14,166 nucleotides of DNA from Acidobacteriota bacterium (GTDB lineage: Bacteria; Acidobacteriota; Terriglobia; Terriglobales; Acidobacteriaceae), in assembly GCA_003224785.1 (NCBI GenBank), contig QHZV01000272.1:3878-18043 (forward strand), read 5' to 3'. The notes under the pieces are model-generated. The model saw nothing but the letters and a program-made list of their open reading frames with translations. It was not told where the DNA came from and did no database searches. Position numbers and translations under genes: made by a program. The stretch's first letter is position 1; every line of letters begins with the position of its first letter. Positions 6,873-13,374 of this stretch are shown in pieces.

Positions 6873-7619
6873 ATGATTGCAGCAGCTCATACCCTAACTC
6901 ACATGCCCACCTTGGCCACCTGGATTCTCCAGGACCAGCAAGTGGGATTCGACCTGCTTTCGCTGTGGCACCAGATGGGGATCCTGGCGAAAATCGTCGT
7001 CGGCATTCTTTTTGTCATGTCCGGCTGGTCCTTCGGCGTGATGATTGACCGCTACATGGCGTTCAACGCGGCCCGCAAACAATCGCGCGCCTTTGCTCCG
7101 GCAGTTGCAGGCGCGCTGCGGGATGGAAAGATTGACGAAGCCATCAAGGTGGCGGAGCGCAACAAGAAGAGCCATTTGGCCAAGGTTGTTACCGCAGGCC
7201 TGATGGAATTCCGTGCACACCAGGATTCGACCGAGATTCCCGGTGAAACCATTGAAGCCTCGAAGCGCGCCCTCGAACGCACCGAAGCAATCGTGCATGC
7301 GGAACTCAAGCGCGGACTAGGCGGCCTGGCCACAATCGGCTCAACCGCTCCGTTCGTCGGACTGTTCGGCACGGTGGTCGGCATCATCAACGCCTTTAAG
7401 GAAATTACGGCCCAGGGAGGCAGAACCGGCATTGGCGCTGTCGCTGGCGGCATTTCGGAAGCCCTGGTGACCACGGCAATCGGGCTGGCAGTCGCCATCC
7501 CTGCCGTTATGATGTTCAACTATTTGACTGGCCGAGTGGAAGCGTTCGATGTGGAGATGGATAACTCATCGAGCGAACTGGTTGATTACTTCCTGAAGCG
7601 CCGGGCAGTGCGGCGGTAA
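6873..7619 (+). CDS. exbB: MotA/TolQ/ExbB proton channel protein
   Basis: ExbB forms the pentameric inner-membrane stator that, with ExbD, converts proton flow into motion of TonB. The 248 residues show an N-terminal periplasmic stretch, membrane segment 1 at about 37-58, a long cytoplasmic region (59-149, including AFAPAVAGALRDGKIDEAIK), then segments 2 (about 150-172, LATIGSTAPFVGLFGTVVGI) and 3 (about 193-215, ISEALVTTAIGLAVAIPAV). These last two are the most conserved parts of the family. A strong GAGGAGG at 6855-6861 precedes the ATG by 11 bases. The gene lies between tonB and the exbD pair, the expected functional grouping. Confidence 0.95.
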   Translation: MIAAAHTLTHMPTLATWILQDQQVGFDLLSLWHQMGILAKIVVGILFVMSGWSFGVMIDRYMAFNAARKQSRAFAPAVAGALRDGKIDEAIKVAERNKKSHLAKVVTAGLMEFRAHQDSTEIPGETIEASKRALERTEAIVHAELKRGLGGLATIGSTAPFVGLFGTVVGIINAFKEITAQGGRTGIGAVAGGISEALVTTAIGLAVAIPAVMMFNYLTGRVEAFDVEMDNSSSELVDYFLKRRAVRR

Positions 7620-7630
7620 ATACCGCTCAG

Positions 7631-7657
7631 GTGGGGCAGGCGTCTCGCCTGTGCCAC
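7631..7657. repeat. Palindrome between exbB and the first exbD
   Basis: GTGGGGCAGGCG (7631-7642) pairs with CGCCTGTGCCAC (7646-7657) around a TCT loop, with one mismatch and one G-T wobble in 12 positions. It lies 11 bases after the exbB stop and about 67 bases before the exbD ribosome binding site. No T-run follows, so a REP-like dispersed palindrome or an mRNA-stabilising hairpin is more likely than a terminator. It is a different family from the pair at 1019-1143. Confidence 0.6.
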
Positions 7658-7724
7658 ACGATTCGGTCAAGAGTTGCGGGTCCGGTTCCATGCGGTGCCG
7701 GGCCCACCTCCTCAGGAGAACAAC

Positions 7725-8157
7725 ATGGCAATTTCAGTACGAGACGAAGGTGCAAAGGTCAATTCCGATATCAACGTCACGCCAATGGTGGACGTGATGC
7801 TGGTGCTGCTGATCATTTTCATGGTCATAACGCCCATGCTGCAGAGAGACGTCAGCGTTGATCTGGCGGAAGTAAATAATCCTGAGCAGATGACCGATGC
7901 CGACAAAGAAGATGCTTTGGTTGTCGCGGTTAAAGGACACCAGTCAGCTCACAAATCGAATCAAAGACCAGATTGCGAACCGCGCGGACAAACGAGTGTT
8001 TCTCCGCGCCGATGCGCGCGCCAGATACAAAGCCGTTGTTGATGTCGTGGACAACGTGCGCGCAGCGGGAGTGGACGATCTCGGTTTGATCACCGAACAG
8101 AAGAAAAATCACCCGCCTGGAACACCGGGCGCGCCGACCTCCGGTGGGACTGAGTAA
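7725..8157 (+). pseudogene. exbD: ExbD biopolymer transporter, first copy, frame-disrupted by an internal deletion
   Basis: ExbD pairs with ExbB to form the proton-driven stator for TonB. The ATG at 7725 has AGGAG six bases upstream (7714-7718). The first about 70 residues are a normal ExbD N-terminus: INVTPMVDVMLVLLIIFMVI with the pore aspartate D23, then a periplasmic linker through ADKEDALVVAVK. In this frame the protein then turns to nonsense and stops at 8042. The expected C-terminal half, SQLTNRIKDQIANRADKRVF through VVDVVDNVRAAGVDDLGLIT, continues in the next frame to the TAA at 8155-8157. About 12 residues normally between AV-K and the QLTN helix (a basic-Asp-Gly... Val-type strand) are absent at about 7932-7938. 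So a short deletion of 3n+2 bases, not a single-base slip, best explains it. Confidence 0.82.
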
Positions 8158-8172
8158 ACAAGGAGACTTCTT

Positions 8173-8613
8173 ATGGCAATGGCAATGGGCGGTAAGGGCG
8201 GCCAAAGTTGCGTAATCAACGTAACCCCGCTGATTGATGTGCTGCTGGTGCTGCTGATCATCTTTATGGTGATTACGCCGGTAGTTTCGAAGGGGTTGGA
8301 CGCACTGGTACCGCAGCCCCCGCCGCCGAACCAGAAACAGCAGGAGGACCCGACCCGGACCATTGTGGTACAGGTCATTGACAAAGGTGCGGGTCAGCAG
8401 CCTGGCGTAAAGATCAACCAGGACGACGTGACCTGGGACACGCTTCAAGGCAGGCTGCAGGATATATTCAAGACGCGCGCCGAGAAGGTGATGTTCGTGA
8501 AGGGCGACGACAATATTCCGTTCGCCAATGTCGCGAACGTCATAGACATTGCCCACGCTGCGGGCGTGGACAAAGTTGGCTTAATCACAGCGAAGATCGA
8601 AGCGGGCGGTTAA
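8173..8613 (+). CDS. exbD: ExbD biopolymer transporter, second (intact) copy
   Basis: A 146-residue ExbD-family protein with AGGAG (8161-8165) seven bases before the ATG. It has a short cytoplasmic N-terminus, one membrane segment with NVTPLIDVLLVLLIIFMVIT in which D22 is the proton-carrying aspartate, a Pro/Gln-rich linker (PQPPPPNQKQQ), and a periplasmic domain ending VANVIDIAHAAGVDKVGLIT. That ending is the standard ExbD C-terminal fold. It begins 15 bases after the disrupted first exbD. Paired exbD paralogues beside one exbB are common in such clusters, so two different ExbD subunits may normally share one stator; here this copy may be the only working one. Confidence 0.94.
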   Translation: MAMAMGGKGGQSCVINVTPLIDVLLVLLIIFMVITPVVSKGLDALVPQPPPPNQKQQEDPTRTIVVQVIDKGAGQQPGVKINQDDVTWDTLQGRLQDIFKTRAEKVMFVKGDDNIPFANVANVIDIAHAAGVDKVGLITAKIEAGG

Positions 8614-8636
8614 AAACGTATCGTCGCATGGGTGTC

Positions 8637-8672
8637 CCCACGCGGCGTGCGTGGGCGAGAGGCTCGCGCCCC
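8637..8672. repeat. GC-rich overlapping stem-loops upstream of the TPR gene
   Basis: CCCACGC (8637-8643) pairs with GCGTGGG (8649-8655). The latter part, GGGCGAG (8653-8659), could alternatively pair with the CTCG...GCCC stretch at 8663-8671, so the two hairpins are mutually exclusive. The gap between exbD and the TPR gene is 127 bases and holds nothing else recognisable. Regulatory significance is unproven; a dispersed repeat is equally likely. Confidence 0.4.
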
Positions 8673-8740
8673 ATTTGCAAGATTGTGCTATCGTATGCGC
8701 CTGAGTTCGCGGCGCATTTTGTCGAGAGGGAAACTAATTC

Positions 8741-9559
8741 ATGAGAACGACTTCGAAAATTGTCGCTGTGTTGGCAGCGGCGGCAATCGTATTCGCGGGC
8801 ACCGGCTGCGACAAGCTCCGGGCGCGCGATCAACTGAACAAAGGCGTCGCATCGTTCAAGAATTTGCGATATGAGCAGGCCACCGAGCACTTCAAGACTG
8901 CGGTCGCGCTCGATCCTAGTCTGATCAATGCGAAGCTCTATTTGGCGGCCGCATACTTCGCGCAATACGTCCCCGGCGTGGACTCTCCTGACAATATGCA
9001 TAACGCTAACTTGGCGATCGAGCAGTACAACGCTGTGCTCGACAAACAACCCAATAACGTTAATAGCATTAAGGGAATAGCCATTCTTGATTTGCAGATG
9101 AAGAAGTTCGACGAAGCCAAAAGATATTACCGCAAGGCGGTCGAGCTCGATCCCAATGATCCTGAAGCCTACTACTCAGTTGGCGTAATTGACTGGACGC
9201 AGGCATTCCAGCCACGCACCGAAGCCCGTAACAAGTTGGGCCTGCGGCCGGATGAGCCGCTGAAGGACAAAAAAGTCTGCGCTCAATTGCGTGAGCAGGA
9301 CGGAGCGGTTATTCAGGATGGTCTCGACAATTTGAACAAGGCGCTGCAACTGCGTCCCGACTACGACGACGCCATGGCGTATGTCAACCTGCTGTACCGC
9401 GAAAAGGCGGATCGCGAATGCGATATGCCTGAACAGCGAGTGGCTGACGTTAAAGCCGCCGATGAGTGGGTGGACAAGACTTTGGAAGTCAAGAAAGCCA
9501 AGGCCACTAAACAGCAGCAGACCCCCGCGGGCATTACTCTCGACCAACCGAAGAAGTAA
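8741..9559 (+). CDS. TPR-repeat lipoprotein associated with the TonB cluster
   Basis: A 272-residue protein opening with a lipoprotein-type signal peptide: two basic residues, a hydrophobic Ala/Val stretch, and GTG-C23 as the probable lipidation site with Asp at the next position. In E. coli an Asp there keeps lipoproteins in the inner membrane, but that rule may not hold here. The mature part contains tetratricopeptide repeats: about 30-63 (GVASFKNLRYEQATEHFKTA then VALDPS), a second at about 86-105 (AIEQYNAVLDKQPNN), a third at about 106-145 (KKFDEAKRYYRKAVELDPND), and a C-terminal one (LDNLNKALQLRPDYDDAMAY). TPRs mediate protein contacts. No specific function is assigned. A GAGAGGG stretch precedes the ATG. 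It closes the tonB-exbBD cluster and is followed by a strong terminator. Confidence 0.88.
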   Translation: MRTTSKIVAVLAAAAIVFAGTGCDKLRARDQLNKGVASFKNLRYEQATEHFKTAVALDPSLINAKLYLAAAYFAQYVPGVDSPDNMHNANLAIEQYNAVLDKQPNNVNSIKGIAILDLQMKKFDEAKRYYRKAVELDPNDPEAYYSVGVIDWTQAFQPRTEARNKLGLRPDEPLKDKKVCAQLREQDGAVIQDGLDNLNKALQLRPDYDDAMAYVNLLYREKADRECDMPEQRVADVKAADEWVDKTLEVKKAKATKQQQTPAGITLDQPKK

Positions 9560-9577
9560 ATTTGGGCCAAAAAAATT

Positions 9578-9603
9578 AAAGCCTCTCTTCGCGAGAGGCT
9601 TTT
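9578..9603. terminator. Rho-independent, probably bidirectional terminator
   Basis: AAAGCCTCTC (9578-9587) pairs with GAGAGGCTTT (9593-9602) around TTCGC, giving a 10-base-pair stem ending in four T on the + strand. An A-rich run at 9568-9580 supplies a T-run for transcripts arriving on the other strand. It lies 19 bases after the TPR gene stop, between convergent genes, where a shared terminator is expected. Confidence 0.88.
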
Positions 9604-9610
9604 CCATTTA

Positions 9611-9710
9611 GCTGAGCAATGACCAATGCGCGGTGAGCAATGAGCTTCGGGCGGCTAGCGAACGACTCGCGTTTGTTGCTCAGAGCTGAGGGCTCGGCGC
9701 TCAAGGCTCG
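9611..9710. repeat. Two convergent heptad arrays at the TPR/glycosyltransferase junction
   Basis: On the + strand five 7-base units run GCTGAGC, AATGACC, AATGCGC, GGTGAGC, AATGAGC (9611-9645), degenerating into TTCGGGC and GGCTAGC. About 30 bases on, five units in the opposite sense run TTGCTCA, GAGCTGA, GGGCTCG, GCGCTCA, AGGCTCG (9676-9710). Read on the - strand the second set is TGAGC-type, the same motif as the first. Each array therefore lies at the 3' end of its own gene in that gene's sense orientation. The second array overlaps the last codons and TGA stop of the glycosyltransferase gene. Confidence 0.72.
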
Positions 9711-11177
9711 TTCAACGAGATTCTGCACACAAAAATATTTGGCCCGAATTCCTGCGGCTTCCCGCACCCGTATTGCGCGAGCAGAGCACGGAATTCCGGT
9801 TCCTTGTCCACGATGTAGCCGGCCTCAAATAGCCAGATTTGCCGTCCCTGATCCAACTGATAGTGGACGAGAGTTCGCTGGAGTTCACGCATCTGGTCCG
9901 GAAATGTTGTGGCTCGAAACACCCACAAAGGCGGAAGCAGCGTGACGGACTCGTATTCACCGCACGGAGACGGCATGAAAAGTTGGAACGGCGGAGCGGT
10001 CTGCACAATATTTTTGTGGCAGATGTAGTACCCGGCGAGCAGTCCGCTTTCATAATCGGCCAGAATGATCGATTGTGGCGGGAGTGACGCTCCGACCCAG
10101 TCCGCCGCGGCATGCATAAACGCCCTCTTCTGGTGCTTCGCTGGAATGTAAGCGCCTGCCGGGGACACAAAGAAGTTGCAAATACCAAGCGCGGTGATGA
10201 TGACAGCGGGCTTGATCCAGATTGGGCGTAGCTTCCATCGTGCCAGTGCCGTTGCGATTGCCGGCATCGCGAAGATTGCGAGATACGAGTTGTGCCGGCT
10301 GCCGCCGTAGGGATAAATATCCGCCAAAGCGGCAGCGCAATTCACGACGAATGGGAGCAGGAAGAGCAAACCCAGTTGCCTCGATGTTGCGCGTCTATCT
10401 CCAGCCGTGTAGGGACGGCACTCCAGGGCGGCGCCTGACCGAAATAGTAGGACCACAGCCAATACAAACAGCAGCATGCCAACAATCGCAATCGCGCCTT
10501 GGCTGAACAAAAACCTAAAGACGCGGATATTGGATTTCAGAACGAAGCCGATCGCATTCTCCTGCCCGCGCTGAAATAGAGAGCCACGCAAGTAGGATTC
10601 GGCGACATGTTGCACCATTCCGACTCTCCGGATGAGCGTAATGTGCGTCTTCCAGAAAAACGCGGCCAATGCGATCCCACCAATCTGGCCGACGACCCAA
10701 AGCGAAGCGACAGAACTGCGCGGACGGAGAGATGCGAGGCGAAGCAAGGCATAGCAACCTACGCTCAGTGCGAATATCAGCGCGCAGTAGTGCGTCATCA
10801 GCGCGAGATAGAGTGACAGGATCGAAGCGAGCATCAAGGCCGGAGAGTCCTGCATCAATGCTCGGTCGAGGAAGTACAGCGTCGCGGCCATGAATGCCAT
10901 GACGAGCCCGTATTGCCTGACTTCAAAAGACAGGTAAATCAGTGCCGGAGAAAATAGTAGAAGGGAAAGCGCGATCAATGCCGCGCTGTCGTCGGCTACG
11001 CGTCGAAGCCACGCGTAAACCAGCCAACCCGCCGCCGTTCCCGCGATCACGGAGGGAATGCGCGCCCACCAGACGCACCAGGAGGCCAACCACAAGCAGC
11101 GCCGGCGGCGCGATTGCCGCCAGAGGCCTGCTCCATGCCGCACGTGCGGACGCGTTAGACTCCGAAGTGGATGCCAT
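9701..11177 (-). pseudogene. Membrane glycosyltransferase (ArnT/PMT-like, GT39/GT83 type), frame-disrupted, catalytic loop missing
   Basis: Most of the gene (stop at 9701-9703, frame open back to about 11143) encodes a polytopic protein with RIPSVIAGTAAGWLVYAWL, SPALIYLSFEVRQYGLVMAF and many hydrophobic helices. A soluble C-terminal domain of about 150 residues follows. This matches lipid-linked-sugar glycosyltransferases of the ArnT/dolichyl-phosphate mannosyltransferase superfamily. The natural start is probably the ATG at 11177 in another frame, giving a polar tail and first membrane helix (PPALLVVGLLVRL). In intact relatives that helix is followed by a periplasmic loop with a catalytic Asp-Glu pair and roughly 50-60 residues before R-[IL]-P-S. 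Here helix 1 runs straight into ARIPS in a different frame, around 11060-11090. The loop seems deleted, so the product should be inactive unless this is an assembly error. Confidence 0.72.
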
Positions 11178-11274
11178 GACGTGAGAAGTCCTATAGTACG
11201 GTAGTTGCTGCGGGATGGTTGTGTGCGTTTAGCAAAGCGATTCGCTATCGGCCTGCCTTGGAAACTAACAATTA
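11178..11274. promoter_or_regulatory. Divergent intergenic region, glycosyltransferase / biotin carboxylase
   Basis: These 97 bases separate two divergent genes, so both must be promoted from here or from within the opposing gene. No convincing -35/-10 pair was recognised on either strand. The biotin carboxylase start has only a weak GGAAAC purine patch about a dozen bases upstream. The call rests on gene orientation alone. Confidence 0.35.
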
Positions 11275-12727
11275 ATGTTCAAGAAAATCCTGATTGCCAA
11301 CCGTGGAGAAATTGCCGTTCGATTGCTTCGAGCTTGTCGGGAGATGGGAATACGCTCGGCCGCAATCTACTCCGACGCGGACCGAGTGGCAATGCACGTT
11401 CTGAAAGCTGACGAGGCATACCGGGTTGGGCCTACTCCCGCGCCGGACTCGTATCTGAATATCGAGCGCATTCTCGATGCCGCTCGGACGAGCGGCGCCG
11501 ACGCGATCCACCCCGGCTACGGATTTCTCTCGGAGAATGCAGAATTCGCGCGCGCCTGCGAGCGGGCTGGTATCAAATTTATTGGGCCACCCGCTAGTGC
11601 GATCGAAGTGATGGGTTCGAAGACGCGTGCGCGTCAGCAGATGGAAATGGCCGGGGTGCCGTGTGGAGGAAGCTCGAACAACGGCAGCACAGCTCGGATA
11701 TCCAGTGATGCTGAAAGCCGCGGCTGGCGGCGGCGGCAAGGGGATGCGCCTGGTCGGGAGCGCGGGCGAAATGGCACCGTCATTCGCAGCGGCCCAAAGT
11801 GAAGCCGATCGTGCTTTTGGAAGCAACGAAGTTTACCTTGAAAAGGCAATCACGAATCCGCGGCATATTGAAATTCAGGTTCTCGCTGATGAGCACGGAA
11901 ATTGCGTTCACCTTGGAGAACGCGAGTGCTCGGTTCAACGCCGCCATCAGAAGGTCCTGGAAGAATCGCCGTCGCCTTTTGTTAACACCGACATGCGCAA
12001 GCGGATGGGAGAAATTGCAGTCAAGGCGGCCAAAGCAGTCGGATACACGAATGCCGGAACGATTGAGTTCCTCGCCGACGCTGACCGCAAGTTCTATTTC
12101 CTGGAAATGAATACTCGTTTGCAGGTGGAGCATCCGGTCACAGAGTTGGTTTATGGACTAGACTTGGCGCAGCTGCAGATTCGCATCGCCGGCGGCGAGA
12201 AGCTGCCGTTTTCACAGGCGGAAGTTCACCCGCGCGGGCATGCAATCGAATGCCGCGTTTATGCTGAGGACGAAAATTACTTTCCCAGTCCGGGGCAAAT
12301 CACGGTTCTTTCTGAGCCTGCTGGACCGGGGATACGCCTTGATAGCGGAATTTGTGGGGGATGGAACGTTCCGGTTGCGTACGATCCGTTGCTTGCAAAA
12401 CTGATTGGATACGGCGATACGCGAGAGCAGGCGATTCATCGCTTGCGGCGAGCGGTTGATGAGTACTTTATCGGCGGGATCAAGAGCAATCTGCCGCTCT
12501 TCCGCCGAATTCTTTCCGATCTAGCATTCGTTGCCGGTGAAACTGACACGGGATATTTGGAGCGCCTTTCTCAAGCAGGCGCCCCCGGACCCGGTGGGGA
12601 CCAGGAAATTGCTGCCATTGCTGCTGCGATTTTTGCGAGTCTTGGAACACACAAAAACAAAGACACACCGCAGACCAAAGCACAATCAGGTTGGAAGCGA
12701 GCGGCTCGGACTGAATCACTTCAATAA
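11275..12727 (+). pseudogene. accC: Biotin carboxylase subunit (AccC-type), frame-disrupted by an internal deletion
   Basis: This subunit carboxylates biotin on its carrier protein using ATP and bicarbonate. From ATG 11275 the first 129 residues are the normal N-terminal domain: [20 protein letters not shown], then [15 protein letters not shown] and [16 protein letters not shown]. Frame is lost at about 11659-11666; the original frame stops at 11802. The rest continues in the next frame to 12727: [29 protein letters not shown] (ATP-grasp), LEKAITNPRHIEIQVLAD, ERECSVQRRHQKVLEESPSP, MNTRLQVEHPVTE (biotin carboxylase signature) and AIECRVYAEDE. About 10-13 residues normally between GVP and EEA, including the conserved V-P-G, are absent. 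That points to a short 3n+2-base deletion. All other catalytic motifs are intact. Confidence 0.85.
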
Positions 12728-12733
12728 CCAGGC

Positions 12734-13246
12734 ATGCAATACGACATCAACATTTATGGCAAGGTTTATCGGATCGATCTGAAGAAGGCTCGCACCCCCG
12801 AACACCCAGACTGCTGGACTTGCCGACTGGATAATCGCGAACTCATAGTTGATGCCATTCAGCTCGGGCCGAACGCACTTTCGATTGTTTTGAACGGGAA
12901 ATCATTTGAAGTACGTCGCGAATACCTCACGGAGGGTCAGCGAATCTTCATTCGTGGCAGTCAATACGACGTTGCGCTGCAAGATACGAGATCTCTGAAG
13001 ACCAAAAAACGTGCGCGAGAAGACACCGCTGGACCGCTCAAACTGACTGCTGCCATGCCCGGCAAAGTCGTTCGCGTACTGGCGAATGAGGGCGACACTT
13101 TAAAAGCCGGCATGGGCATCGTTGTGGTCGAAGCCATGAAGATGCAGAATGAACTCCGTTCGCCAAAGGACGGCAGGTTAAAGCAGTTGCTGGCGCGGGA
13201 AGGTATGAACGTGAATGCCGGCGATGTGCTGGCGGTGCTGGAGTAA
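12734..13246 (+). CDS. Biotin carboxyl carrier protein (acyl-CoA carboxylase type)
   Basis: A 170-residue carrier for a biotin-dependent carboxylase. The C-terminal half is a biotinyl domain: MPGKVVRVL at 108-116, then VVVEAMKMQNEL with the biotinylated lysine at K136 between two methionines, and the closing GMNVNAGDVLAVLE. The N-terminal half (about 1-85) resembles the extra domain of propionyl/methylcrotonyl/acetyl-CoA carboxylase alpha subunits rather than the Pro/Ala-rich arm of E. coli AccB. Together with the preceding gene it looks like a split alpha subunit. It starts six bases after the biotin carboxylase stop, so the two are surely co-transcribed. No carboxyltransferase gene is in the window, so the acyl substrate cannot be told. 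Confidence 0.92.
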   Translation: MQYDINIYGKVYRIDLKKARTPEHPDCWTCRLDNRELIVDAIQLGPNALSIVLNGKSFEVRREYLTEGQRIFIRGSQYDVALQDTRSLKTKKRAREDTAGPLKLTAAMPGKVVRVLANEGDTLKAGMGIVVVEAMKMQNELRSPKDGRLKQLLAREGMNVNAGDVLAVLE

Positions 13247-13345
13247 GCAGATCAGGGCTGTTTTGCGTGCGGCCTGTTCGCTCGCGACCTCGGTGCGCAT
13301 TAGGGTGGGCCGAGGAGTGCGCAAATCGATTCTAATAGTTCGGCT

Positions 13346-13374
13346 GACTGCTGAATGCTACTTTTCCAGCAGTC
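13346..13374. terminator. Inverted repeat between convergent genes (possible weak terminator)
   Basis: GACTGCTG (13346-13353) pairs with CAGCAGTC (13367-13374) around a 13-base loop that contains the stop codon of the - strand isomerase gene. No clear T-run follows on either strand, so termination is only a suggestion. The remaining part of the 111-base gap (13247-13357) holds a direct repeat GTGCGCA at 13293 and 13317 and nothing else recognised. Confidence 0.35.

Noticed and set aside
7929..7940. Programmed frameshift in exbD
   Set aside because: No slippery heptamer or downstream structure is evident, and conserved residues are missing at the junction, so recoding alone would not give a normal ExbD.
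7930..8556. Long - strand open frame (208 codons) opposite both exbD genes
   Set aside because: It runs across the two exbD genes on the wrong strand and shows no family resemblance; the His/Arg-rich content reflects reverse reading of ExbD codons.
8674..8700. Possible promoter (TTGCAA ... TATCGT) before the TPR gene
   Set aside because: Spacing between the two hexamers is only 8 bases, far from the 16-18 needed for a sigma-70 type promoter.
8632..8874. + strand frame of 80 codons starting in the exbD/TPR gap
   Set aside because: It overlaps the TPR lipoprotein start in another frame, is Arg-rich, and arises from the GC-rich hairpin region.
9611..9710. Considered as a CRISPR array
   Set aside because: Units are 7 bases with no spacers, and no cas genes are present.
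9640..9945. + strand frame of 101 codons over the 3' end of the glycosyltransferase gene
   Set aside because: It begins in repeat DNA and reads antisense to a recognisable protein; no ribosome binding site or domain.
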